Assembly (NCBI RefSeq): GCF_029867415.1
Contig: NW_026705008.1
Location: 1,116,001 to 1,180,000 of the forward strand
Direction of reading: 5' to 3'
From: Vicia villosa
Lineage: Eukaryota > Streptophyta > Magnoliopsida > Fabales > Fabaceae
Length of the DNA stretch: 64,000 nucleotides
Below are positions 36,120-46,668 of this stretch, in pieces. Positions within the stretch are counted from its first letter, which is position 1, and every line of letters begins with the position of its first letter. Both the position numbers and the translations under genes were made by a program. The notes under the pieces are model-generated. The model saw nothing but the letters and a program-made list of their open reading frames with translations. It had not been told where the DNA came from and did no database searches.

Positions 36120-38690
36120 TTATGGAGGGTATTTCCTTTTCCAACACTCGCTACTTTGTACTTCCATACCCACAAACTCATGAAGATAAAAAGCCTGGAT
36201 AGCTTTTCTCTTCACTTTATCTTCCCCATTCTTATCACTCTCCTTAGCCCTCTTAGGACTTTTGACATCATCATAATTTGGTCTCATTGGAGAAGATATG
36301 TTAGAGACTTTTTCTTGGAGGTTTTTGAGCTTTTTGCCTTCTTGTGCACCTTCCGGTGTACCAGTTGAATTTTTCTCATTTACCCCTGACCTATGTTTCT
36401 TGACTCCTAACATCTTCAAGGTTACTTCTTCATCAAATGATTTTAGCGTTAGCGTCCCCTTTTCAATGTCAAAATTACAGCGTCCTGTCGACAAAAAGGG
36501 TCTCCCAAGAAGGATCGGAGTTTCTTCATCTTCCGGAATGTCCATGATGTGGAAGTCAACAGGAAAGACAAACTTATCAACTTCTACTAGTACATCTTCC
36601 GCTATTCCATAAGATTTCTTAGTAGTGTGATCGGCGAACCGTAATTGCGACTTGCTTTCACTAATCTTGTCTAATTCAAGCCTTTTGAAAATGGATAAAG
36701 GCATTAAACTCACACTAGAGCCAGAGTCGAGAAGTACCTTTTTAAATGATATATTCTTGATAGTGCATGGTATTGCCACCGCCCCAGGGTCTTTTCTCTT
36801 AATTGGGATCTTTCTTGCTGCAGCGACTATACTACACTTCTCGATTGCAATTTTTGGTTCTCCTTCTAGTGGTCTTTTTTTCACCGACACCTCTTTCATA
36901 AATTTCTTATACACAGGCACGTGCTCCAGTGCTTCAAAGAAAGATAAATTCACTTCTAACTTTTTGAACAAGGACGTAAACTTCCGAATGTCTTTCTCTT
37001 TTGAATCCTTCTTTGTCAGTCGTAACGGGAGGGGTGGTTTAATCACTTGTTCAACATCTTTCTTATTTTTTTCTTCAACTGGTTTCATTGGTAGTGTTAC
37101 AACCTCTGGCTCTTTTAGATTCTCTCTTATTTCCAGATCGACCTCCATCGCTATAGGGTCACCTATCTCCTCTTTCTCTTTTTCCGATTCTAAACCCTTT
37201 TGACTCCTTGTTGTAACAGCATTAATTTTCTCTTGGTCTTGCGGTTTTTTCACGGTTGAGTTTGGCAAGGCTCCTTGTGTCTGTAGAGTAAGCTGATGTG
37301 TTATTTGCCCCACTTGAGTTTGCAGATTTTTAATTGCAGCTTCCTGGTTCTTCTGATTTATCACTGATGTTTGAATGAATTGATTCACTGTCTCCTCTAA
37401 CTTGGATTGCCCTCCTTGCTGTTGTTGTGGTGGTTGAGTGTATGGTTGGAATGCTTGTTGTTGATACCCTTGATTCGGTGGCCTTTGTTGGTACCCTTGA
37501 TTGTTATATCTTGGTGGATAACCTTGTTGGTATGGCTGATTCTGATATTGATTCTGTCTTTGCCCTTGATTATTGTTCATGTAATTTATTTCTTCTTCCA
37601 CGACTGGTGGACAAAACCCTGTTTGATGATCTCCCTTGCATAATTCACACTTGGCAACCTGATAATGATTTGAAACTCCATTCAGCTCTTTGAGTTGTTG
37701 TGGAAGTTTGGACATTTGTTGTGTCAACAGCTCCACTTGTGAGGTTAGCAACTTATTTTGAGCAAGTAGAGCATCACTATTGTTTAATTCCAATACGCCG
37801 GGTTTCTTCTCTCTCACCGTTCGGTCATGATTGCCTTGACGATCATTTAGAGCCATTCGCTCTATTATCTGAGTAGCTTCTTCAGGTGTTTTGGACATGA
37901 GTGACCCACCAGCTGTGGCGTCCAGGAGAGTCTTGTTTGTAGCTGTGAGACCATTACGGAACATATGGATTTGGTCAACGTCTGAAAAACCGTGTCCTTT
38001 GCACTTTCTCAACATAGCTTTATACCTTTCCCATGCTTCATTCAAAGATTCATTACTACCTTGAGAAAATACTGCTATTGCTGTTTTTGCTTCGAAGAAT
38101 CGGTTTTGAGAGTAAAACCTTTCCAGAAATTTTTCTTCCAATGTGTTCCAATTTGTCATCACTACCTCGGGTTGATCCAGATACCAATCCTTTGCCTTAG
38201 ATAGCAAAGAGTGTGGGAACAACCTCTTAAATAATGCTTCCTCATCAGCTTGAGCGACACCCGTAGTACCCGCTAACTCATAGAATCGAGTAAGATGCGT
38301 GTACGGGTCTTCATGGTCCAATCCGGCGAAAGGACTCGCACAAATCAATTGTATGATACCGGTCTTCAGTTCTGTCGGTCGCCCGTTGGCGGCAGTTCTC
38401 GCGAACTGAGGATTGAGTCTTGGACTATTAGCACATGGACCATTAGCAGCCATGTTGCCAACAGTAGGTTGTATAAAAACTTCCGGTTCTTCCTCCGTGA
38501 ATAGTTCGTGAAAGAAGAATCCTTCTTGCGACTCGTCAATGGTTTCAAGTTGTTGTGACGATGTCGCGGTTGCGTTGTCTCTTGCTTTTGCTATGTTCGC
38601 TCTTCTTCGTGCTTTGCTATTTAACCTCCTAGCGGTCCTTTCGATCTCGGGATCAAAAAGAAGTTGATCGCTAGAAACTTTGCTGCGCAT
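36120..38690 (-). CDS. Gag-protease polyprotein of the inner Athila-like element
   Basis: Open for 856 residues from ATG 38690. It has a basic N-terminus; a retrotransposon gag core at about residues 95-290 (YTHLTRFYELAG, AKDWYLDQPEV, WERYKAMLRKCKGHG); a Cys-His knuckle CELCKGDHQTGFC at about 355; a Gln/Asn/Tyr-rich low-complexity stretch at about 375-440; a charged linker; and a retroviral-type aspartic protease with LLDSGSSVSLMPL at about 665 and LLGRPFLSTGR near 735. Instead of running into RT it ends in a Lys/Glu-rich tail. No stop or frame change in 2.6 kb, unlike the outer element, which argues for recent selection or very recent origin. It would form virus-like particles in the cytoplasm. 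Confidence 0.95.
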   Translation of the reverse strand: MRSKVSSDQLLFDPEIERTARRLNSKARRRANIAKARDNATATSSQQLETIDESQEGFFFHELFTEEEPEVFIQPTVGNMAANGPCANSPRLNPQFARTAANGRPTELKTGIIQLICASPFAGLDHEDPYTHLTRFYELAGTTGVAQADEEALFKRLFPHSLLSKAKDWYLDQPEVVMTNWNTLEEKFLERFYSQNRFFEAKTAIAVFSQGSNESLNEAWERYKAMLRKCKGHGFSDVDQIHMFRNGLTATNKTLLDATAGGSLMSKTPEEATQIIERMALNDRQGNHDRTVREKKPGVLELNNSDALLAQNKLLTSQVELLTQQMSKLPQQLKELNGVSNHYQVAKCELCKGDHQTGFCPPVVEEEINYMNNNQGQRQNQYQNQPYQQGYPPRYNNQGYQQRPPNQGYQQQAFQPYTQPPQQQQGGQSKLEETVNQFIQTSVINQKNQEAAIKNLQTQVGQITHQLTLQTQGALPNSTVKKPQDQEKINAVTTRSQKGLESEKEKEEIGDPIAMEVDLEIRENLKEPEVVTLPMKPVEEKNKKDVEQVIKPPLPLRLTKKDSKEKDIRKFTSLFKKLEVNLSFFEALEHVPVYKKFMKEVSVKKRPLEGEPKIAIEKCSIVAAARKIPIKRKDPGAVAIPCTIKNISFKKVLLDSGSSVSLMPLSIFKRLELDKISESKSQLRFADHTTKKSYGIAEDVLVEVDKFVFPVDFHIMDIPEDEETPILLGRPFLSTGRCNFDIEKGTLTLKSFDEEVTLKMLGVKKHRSGVNEKNSTGTPEGAQEGKKLKNLQEKVSNISSPMRPNYDDVKSPKRAKESDKNGEDKVKRKAIQAFYLHEFVGMEVQSSECWKRKYPP

Positions 38691-38797
38691 ACACAATCTT
38701 CTGCAAAACTAGCAAACACGTGAAACAACCAAATAGAGAAAATAAAAATTAAAACTCAAAATAAGAACTATTGCAATGCATGCAATATTGACACCAA

Positions 38798-38815
38798 TCC
38801 CCGGCAACGGCGCCA
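38798..38815 (-). other. Primer-binding site of the inner element
   Basis: Minus strand TGGCGCCGTTGCCGGGGA, three bases inside the 5' LTR. It matches the 3' end of plant tRNA-Asp, the Athila-type primer. Confidence 0.93.
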
Positions 38816-38818
38816 ATT

Positions 38819-39993
38819 TGTTGACAGTATTTGTGGGTAAATATTTTCGGTAATATATCGTATCCACAGGGATTGGTTAATATCACTGCCTTTCTATAGT
38901 TGTTTATTTTGAGTTAGGAAAATTAGGTTTGTTTGATTTATAATCTAATATTATCAAAAGTAAACAAATAAACTAAATGCAAATAATGAATTGTGGTTTA
39001 ACAATTAGAGAAGTATGTTGAATCTTTAGGGTTCATCAATCTATTCCTATACAATTATCACTTAATTCCCAATTGAACAACTTTATGAATCATTATCTTC
39101 ACTTATCCTCAAATAAGATTCCATCTCTGCAAATCAAACTAGATAGCTTTTACCGGTACGAGATTCGATCTCTCCAAATATCAATAACGATAACAGTAAT
39201 TAAGAACGATAATTATGAAAACCCAATCGCAATCCCATCTCTGCGGATTGGTATTGAATCAATATAGTAACCTAGGGCAAAAGTTAAATCCTTTCTTTCG
39301 ATCAAAGATTAAACGATAATTTAATAATAAAGGCAAGATTACTTATTGATAATGAATTCAAATAATTGTTCACAGGAATTAACTAATGGTATTGTATATT
39401 CATAGATTAACTACTACCTTAGATTCAACAAGAGGGATTTAGCTCTCCATAGACATGAAGAACACACAAGGATTAATGGAAGAATTCATCTTCATCAAAG
39501 GAATGTCTTCGCTTGATAGAGAATTGGTCTTCAATTGATGATTGTGGCTGCACCTTCAGAATGCTCTCCTAATTTCGCACAACACAACTCTCTCTTTTTT
39601 TCACTTGGACTAGGGCTTTTTAAATAGAAACTTTGGGCTTTTTACGCCGAGGCCGCGGCGCGGCATCGGGCTGGCGCGGCGCGATCAAAAACAGAGACTT
39701 TGGCGCGGCGCCTCACTGAACTTCCGCGGCGCGCCCTTTGCAAAACTCAACTCTTTCTCTTGCCTTTTTGCTCTTCCAACTTCCTTTCCTCCTCATGTTC
39801 TTCTCAAGCTTCAATTTGGCTTCAAACCTGTAACAATAGTACCCACAAGTGATTCGATTTGCTTTAAACACGAACTAAACCTTTTCAGTTCAATTCTTAC
39901 TAAAAACCTATGGATCTATCAAAATTTTGCATTTATTTAGAGAATAAATCACTTATATTAACACATGAAATTACCATTAATTCACTCCTAACA
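38819..39993 (-). repeat. 5' LTR of the inner element
   Basis: Identical partner of 33346-34520, with the CpG-dense cluster at about 39649-39737 upstream of the TATA-like box. This copy would drive transcription toward lower coordinates. Confidence 0.97.
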
Positions 39994-40224
39994 TGGAGCG
40001 AACAACTTATCCCAACAAGTTTCAGCCAAAGCAGTCCACGCCCTTTGGAAGTGGTCGTGGTCAATAGGAACTACCGTGCGCTCGCTCCACACGACACGAC
40101 TTTCAAGCTCATGGTACCTAGCATCTTGATCCGGTCCTTGAAATTTTGACCGATCAAACCTAGCAGCTTGTGAGGAAGATCCCTCACCAGAACCAGCCTT
40201 CTTCCTTTTCAAAATAGGTGCCAT

Positions 40225-41065
40225 ACCTGCACAATTTAAACAAACGAAACACACATAAATTGAAACAAAGTTAGCACTCATAAGCAAATCCTCACAACTA
40301 AAAGCACACATCAGTCCACATTCATCATCAACTACAAAACAGACTCTAAACAATGACTCAGAATTCAAATAAAAAAATTTCAAAACTGCACCCAGGGCGC
40401 GACGCGCGCTCTGCGAAACCCAGAAAAATCCTTCATTTTTAAGCAAAACAGAAGAGGAAAACAAGCTTCTCCTCCCTTCTAAGGATTCCAGCAAGCATTA
40501 TATACAACCTAAACATGTTTTCTACCCTAGTTTTTCAAATATTCAAAGAAATCCCTAAATTCAAAAACCTAAGCTTCTAAAACTACACTAATGGAAAGAA
40601 AAGGGCACAAAAACAAACCTTTGATGAAGATGATGATGATGCAACGAAAATTAGTGAGGCAAGAAGCAAGAACAATGGCTTGAGTGTGTTTTGTTTTTCT
40701 TTTTTTCTTGAGACAAAGAGGAAAAGGGTGAACAATGGAGGCAAAGACCTCCAAAAACCCTAACTCCCCCTTCTAAACTCGTTTTGGGTCGGGCCCAGCA
40801 TCGGCGCGACGCGCCCTCATCTTTGCCTAGAAGGGGTGATTGAAGTCACTAAGCGCGCGACGCACGCATGTGGGTGCGACACGCGCTACACCAGAAACAG
40901 CAGAAAAACTGCACTTTCTCAGCACACCCAAAAATACCGGTAGATCAGTTCTGGCTCGACGACAACACAAAAATCCCACCTGCAAAAAATAACACAAACA
41001 CAAGTGAATATATACAACTTGGGATGTCTCCCAAGAGCGCTTTGTTTAACGTCGGTCAAAGGCAA
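40225..41065 (-). promoter_or_regulatory. Interval between pol and third ORF of the outer element: GC clusters and TATA-like site
   Basis: Contains the stem-loop motif (41021-41057), CpG-dense clusters at about 40800-40890 and 40390-40410 built from the same GCGCGACGCGC words as the LTR, and a minus-strand TATATAA at about 40497-40505. These could form an internal promoter for the third ORF; this is inference only. Confidence 0.45.
41021..41057 (-). promoter_or_regulatory. Conserved stem-loop motif after integrase (outer element)
   Basis: Minus strand: CGACGTTAAACAAAGCGCTC followed by TTGGGAGACATCCCAA, a TTGGG/CCCAA hairpin. It starts just after the pol stop codon and is the counterpart of 36053-36090. 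Confidence 0.75.
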
Positions 41066-44000
41066 TCAAGGATCACCAACCGATAAAACACATGTTTCAC
41101 GATTAAAATCGCTTCCTCGATAAACCTTCAACCTCTGACCGTTAACCACCCACTCTTGCTTAGTTTTCTGGTCTTCTATCACTATAGCCCTTTGGCTTCT
41201 AACTTCTTTGACCAGAAACGGTCCTGACCATTTCGATTTCAACTTTCCCGGAAAAAGTCTTAACCAGGAATTGAAAAGTAACACCAATTGGCCTACCTTA
41301 AAGTCCTTAATTCTAATCTTACTATCATGATAGAATTTGGTTTTTTCTTTGTAGATTGAATTAGACTTGTAGGCATGCAATCTCATCTCTTCCAACTCAT
41401 GAAGTTGGATTTTTCTTCTCTCACCACACAACTTGTGGTCAAAATTTAAAAGCTTCAAGGCCCAATATGCCTTATGTTCTAGTTCTACGGGAAGGTGGCA
41501 ACTTTTACCATACACCATTTGGAATGGCGTAAGACCGATCGGTGCTTTGAAAGCAGTCCGATACGCCCATAAGGTTTCATCTAGTTTCATCGACCAATCC
41601 TTCCTAGAGCTAGACATAGTTTTTTCAAGAATTCTCTTTATCTCTCTATTGGTCCTCTCAACTTGCCCATTAGTTTGTGGATGGTATGGAGTAGCTACCT
41701 TGTGCTTTACTCCATATTGCTCCAACACTTTCTCAAGTGGGGCATTACAGAAATGAGATCCACCATCACTAATCAACACTCTTGGCGTGCCAAACCGTGA
41801 AAATATATTTCTCTTCAAAAATTTGATCACGGTTTTACCATCCGCTTTGGGTGAAGCAATCGCTTCCACCCACTTAGACACGTAATCCACAGCTACCAAA
41901 ATGTATTCATTTGACATAGAGGACGGGAATGGTCCAACGAAGTCAATGCCCCAACAATCAAATACTTCTACCTCCAAAACACTTTGGAGGGGCATTTCCT
42001 CTCTTTTCCCAATTCCACCAGTTCTTTGACAACTGTCGCATGAGGCAACATGGTGGTAAGCATCTTTGAACAAAGTAGGCCACCAAAATCCCGATTGAAG
42101 GACTTTTGTGGCCGTACACAAACCATTAAAATGACCACCATACGGCGAATTGTGACAATGCCACAAAATGATTTTTGTTTCCTCATCAGCGACACATCTT
42201 CTCAAAAGATTGTCACTACTCACCTTAAACAAGTGAGGCTCATCCCAGACATAAAAATTAGCATCATTTAAAAAAAAATTCTTTGATTCCAAGTTAGATC
42301 CTCCGGTATCCAGCCGGATGCTTTGTGGTTAGCCATATCCGCGAACCAGGGTCTAACTTCTTGTACCATGTACAGTTTTTCATCCGGGAATTCATCCCTC
42401 ACTTCTTTTTCATGTTTTGTTACCTCGGTATTCACTAACCGAGATAAATGATCCGCAATCAAATTTTCTGTCCTTTTTTTATCTCTCACTTCAAGATCAA
42501 ATTCTTGAAGTAGAAGAATCCACCTTATAAGCCTCTGTTTTGAATCAGGCTTGGTGAAAAGATATTTGATTGCGGCATGATCAGTGTAACACACTACTTT
42601 CGATCCAATAAGGTAAGAACGAAATTTTTCCAATGCAAATACAATTGCGAGCAACTCTTTTTCAATAGTGGCATAGTTAACCTGTGCCTCATTTAAAACT
42701 TTGCTCGCATAATGTATAGCATGGAAATTTTTATTCTTCCTTTGGCCTAAGACCGCACCAACCGCATAATCGCTCGCATTGCACATGAGTTCAAATTCAA
42801 GCGACCAATTAGGAGCGATAATTATGGCTGTGGTGGTCAATTTTTCTTTGAGTTCTAGGAAAGCTGTTAAACATGATTCATCAAAAATAAATTCTGTACC
42901 TTTGTTGAGCAAATTACTCAACGGCTTTGCGACCTTGGAGAAATCCTTGATGAATCTTCTATAGAACCCAACATGTCCCAGAAAGCTCCTTATGCCTTTC
43001 ACATTCACCGGAGGGGGAAGCTTTTCAATTACTTCGATTTTTGCCGGATCGACCTCAAGCCCTTTTGAAGATACCTTGTGGCCAAGAACTATCCCATCCG
43101 TTACCATGAAAGTACACTTCTCCCAGTTGAGAACCAAATTTGTTTCAATACATCGCTCCATCACCACATAAAGATTCTTCAAGCACAAGTCAAAAGACGA
43201 CCCGTACACAGAAAAATCATCCACGAATACCTCGATGCTCTTTTCGATCAAATCTGAGAAGATAGCTTGCATGCACCTTTGAAATGTTGCAGGAGCATTA
43301 CATAGTCCAAATGGCATTCTTCGGTAAGCAAAAATGCCAAAGGGACATGTAAAAGCCGTTTTCTCGTGGTCCGCCGGATTCACTTTTATTTGATTGTATC
43401 CTGAATAACCATCCAGGAAACAATAGAAATTTCTTCCGGCTAACCTCTCTAACATTTGATCCATAAATGGTAATGGAAAGTGGTCTTTTCTTGTAGCTTG
43501 GTTCAACCTCCGGTAATCAATACACATACGCAAACCGGTCACCATTCTCGAAGGGATCAATTCATTCTTTTCATTTCTCACCACCGTCAATCCACCTTTC
43601 TTCGGAACTACATGCACCGGACTCACCCATTCGCTATCGGAGATAGGATAAATCATCCCCGCCTCTAATAACTTCACAACCTCTTTTCTAACAACTTCTT
43701 TCATGGTTGGATTCAATCGCCTTTGAGGTTGTGCCACGGGCCAAAAATCATCTTCTAACATAATCTTATGCATACAATAGGCCGGACTAATACCCTTCAA
43801 ATCGGATAAAACCCATCATATTGCTTCTTGATTCTTTATCAAAATTTCCTTCAATCGATGCTCTTCCTTGCTAGACAAACCACTATTAATGATAACCGGC
43901 TTAGTTGATTTGTCACCGAGAAACACGTATTTCAAGTGAGAAGGTAACACATTCAATTCCACCTTTGGCTCTTCAACTTTAGGCTCATCTCTCAATTCTT

Positions 44001-46518
44001 CAATTTGAGTTTCAAATGGATTCATCTCATCACAAGCCTCAAGATTTCTCAAGCAATCTTCAATTTCTTTCTCTTGGTCTTTGGTGAGCACTTCAAGAGC
44101 TTCCATCAAAGTTTTCTCAAGAGGATTAGACAAGTGCATTTGATTCTCCACTTTCATAATAACTTTTTCTGTAGCATCGATTCTAAAACAATCATCATCA
44201 TCACTCGGATGCTTGATGGCTTCAAAGAGATCAAGACATAATTCCTCGTCTTGGTACCTTAATTTCATTAAGCCATCATCAATGTCTATCATCATTCAGG
44301 CCATCTTCATAAAAGGCCTTCCTAAGATCAATGGTATATCAGGATCTTCCTCCATGTCTATGAAGACAAAATCAATAGGAAACCAAAATTTGTCAACCTT
44401 GACAAGCAAGTCTTCCGCAACTCCATGAGGATGAGCTGTGGACTTATCCGCTAATGATAACGTCATTCGAGTCGGCTTCAAGTCATTAATTCCTAACCTT
44501 CTCACCATAGACAATGGGATCAAATTAATGCTAGAACCGGTATCCACCAAACCTTTGCCTATATGAACATTTCCAATAGACACCGGCAAGGTTACCCGTC
44601 CAGGATCATTTGATTTAATTGGTGTAGTGCGTTGAATTAACGCATTACAACACGAGCTCACCGTTACTACCTCCAGATCCAAGAATCTTCTCTTTTTGGT
44701 GATGATGTCTTTGATAAATTTAGAGTACATAGGCATTTGCTCTAATGCTTCGGAAAAAGGAACATTTATTTGCAACTTACTAAAAATGTCCATGAACCGA
44801 GCATAGTGCTTTGCATCTTCTTTCTTTGATGGACCGGGAGGGTAAGGTAATTTTTTCACATGAGTTGAGTTCTCTTTCATCTTCCCCTTTTCACTCACAC
44901 TCAATTTTTTTCTCTCTTTTTTCACTTCTATCTCCAGATTTTCTTTTTCCACTAATTCTTTTTCTTTCTCATTTTCAACTAAATCACCCTCAACATTTTT
45001 TTCTACTTCAATCACTCTTTCTTTTTCACTTTCAACAATTTCTTCCTCAACTATCTCTCTTACACCCATATCAATATTTCTACCGCTACGAGTTAGAATG
45101 GACTTATAATGCTCACGAGGATTTTCTTGTGTAGTAGCCGGAAAAGGACCTTTGTTTTGATCGGCAAGTTGCTTTGACAATTGCCCGACTTGAGTTTCAA
45201 GGTTCTTTATGGCCGCATCCGTACTCTTTTGGCTTGCAATTTGCAATTGCATGAATTGGCTAAGAGTATCCTCTATTGAAAGCTTTGTTTGTTGAGGTTG
45301 TTGATTGTAACCACCTTGATAAGGATTTTGACGATTCGATGGACCCGCATCTGGCCTCCATCCTTGTTGATAACCTTGATTACCTCTTTGTTGGTAACCT
45401 TGGTTATTGTTGTAAGGTTGTTGTTGTTGTCTCCCACCTTGATAAGGATTTGACACATAATTCACCTCTTCACCCGGTGGAGGACAAAAACCAGTTTGAT
45501 GGTCACCCCTACATAATTCACAACACATTACTTGTTGATTTTTAGTAGGGATCCCATTGATCTCTTTGATTTGTTGAGGGAGTTTTGACATTTGTTGAGT
45601 GAGCAATTCTACTTGTTGTGTCAATAACTTGTTTTGAGCAAGTATTGCATCACTAGTATTCAATTCAAGAACTCCCGGCTTTCTTTGCGATGCACTACGG
45701 TTATGTTTCCCTTGATGATCATTCAAAGCCATCCTATCAATGATAGCAATTGCTTCTGCAACAGCTTTTGACATCAACAAACCACCCGCGGTAGCATCTA
45801 AAAGTGTTTTTGGTTGAGGTTGGAGTCCATTTCTAAAGATATGGATTTGAGGCAATTCATCAAACCCATGCCCTTTGCATTTTCTAACCATGGACTTGAA
45901 CCTCTCCCATGCTTCATTGAGAGATTCATTCGGACCTTGAGAGAACACCGCAATAGAAGTTTTCGCTTCCATGAACATATTGTGAGGAAAGAACCGATCC
46001 AAAAATTTCTCTTCTAACTCGTTCCAATTAGTCATGACATTATTTGGTTGATCAAGGTACCATTCCTTAGCTTTTCCAATTAAGGAATGAGGAAATAGTC
46101 TCCTGAACACCTGTTCTTCTTCGGCCTCCGGAGCACCAATTGTTCCGGCGATCTCATAGAACTTTGTTAGATGAGTAAAAGGATCCTCGTGATCTGCTCC
46201 CGTGAAAGGATTCTGGTATAATAATTGAAGTAACCCCGTTTTCATTTCGGAGTTCCTTCCATTGGCTTGATCACGAGCAAATTGTGCATTCAGACGAGGG
46301 CTATTTACGCAAGGCCCTCGAGGTGGAACATTAGGATCCTCAGCCATTTCTCCTTCAACTAAGTTTTCAACCGGAATTGAAGAAGAAGATGCTTCTTGTT
46401 GTTGTCTTCTTTCCCTAGCTAGTTGTCTCCTCCTACGAGTTTTGCTATTCTCTCTACGTGCAGTCCTTTCAATCTCATGATCAAAAAGGAGTTGATCTGC
46501 AGGTACACGTCCTCGCAT
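41066..46518 (-). pseudogene. gag-pol of the outer Athila-like element
   Basis: From ATG 46518: gag core (FTHLTKFYEIAG, WERFKSMVRKCKGHG), knuckle CELCRGDHQTGFC, Gln/Asn-rich stretch, Lys/Glu-rich linker, protease (LVDTGSSINLIPLS), RT (43700-43100, with FVDDFSVYG intact), RNase H (to about 42400, TDHAAIKYL), and integrase (42292-41066, with HCHNSPYGGH...CDSCQ zinc site and D, D, E core). Three lesions break one long frame: TGA 44296-44298 (CGA to TGA would explain it), TGA 43816-43818, and a one-base change in a nine-base A/T run at 42270-42278 that throws integrase out of frame. Catalytic residues are otherwise kept, so the loss of function looks recent. Confidence 0.95.
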
Positions 46519-46647
46519 AAACTGTAATCTGAAAAACTAACCAAGAAAATTAACAAACACAAGGAATATAAATTTAGAAACAAGAGATTAACTATAAGAC
46601 TCAATACAGAACAAACTATTGCAATGCTTGCAATATCTAAACAACAA

Positions 46648-46665
46648 TCCCCGGCAACGACGCCA
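46648..46665 (-). other. Primer-binding site of the outer element
   Basis: Minus strand TGGCGTCGTTGCCGGGGA, three bases inside the 5' LTR; one mismatch to the tRNA-Asp-type site of the inner element. Confidence 0.92.
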
Positions 46666-46668
46666 TTT

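Larger units (their letters stand above)
33346..39993 (-). mobile_element. Nested gag-protease-only Athila-like retrotransposon (inner), young and apparently intact
   Basis: 6648 bp. LTRs 33346-34520 and 38819-39993 are both 1175 bp, begin TGTTGACAG and end CTAACA; I compared them through and saw no difference. The target duplication TGGAG is perfect (33341-33345, 39994-39998). On the minus strand: LTR, PBS complementary to tRNA-Asp, one 856-codon gag-protease ORF, 1.5-kb noncoding region, PPT, LTR. There is no RT, RNase H or integrase anywhere inside, so it must rely on another element's enzymes. Same orientation as the element it landed in. Confidence 0.97.
32399..40224 (-). pseudogene. Third (env-like position) ORF of the outer Athila-like element, split by insertion
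   Basis: The 5' part runs from ATG 40224 to the insertion at 39998, with a basic N-terminus (KRKKAGSGEG) and a helical start. The 3' part runs from 33345 to 32399 with VREFYANALPPGNW, WMRGKAIDFS and a Pro/Ala then Asp/Glu-rich tail ending SSDEE. The VREFYAN region is the plant 'putative transposon protein' domain found in the ORF after pol in Athila-group elements. Taking out the insert and one TSD copy leaves the frame open across the junction. A TGA at 32777-32779 breaks it once more. No membrane segment is evident, so an envelope role is not supported by sequence. Confidence 0.85.

Noticed and set aside
36298..37693. Plus-strand frames of 78-183 codons
   Set aside because: Antisense to the intact gag-protease ORF of the inner element; composition follows the reverse strand.
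44811..45545. Plus-strand Ser/Phe/Leu-rich frames
   Set aside because: Antisense to the Lys/Glu-rich and Gln-rich linkers of the outer gag.
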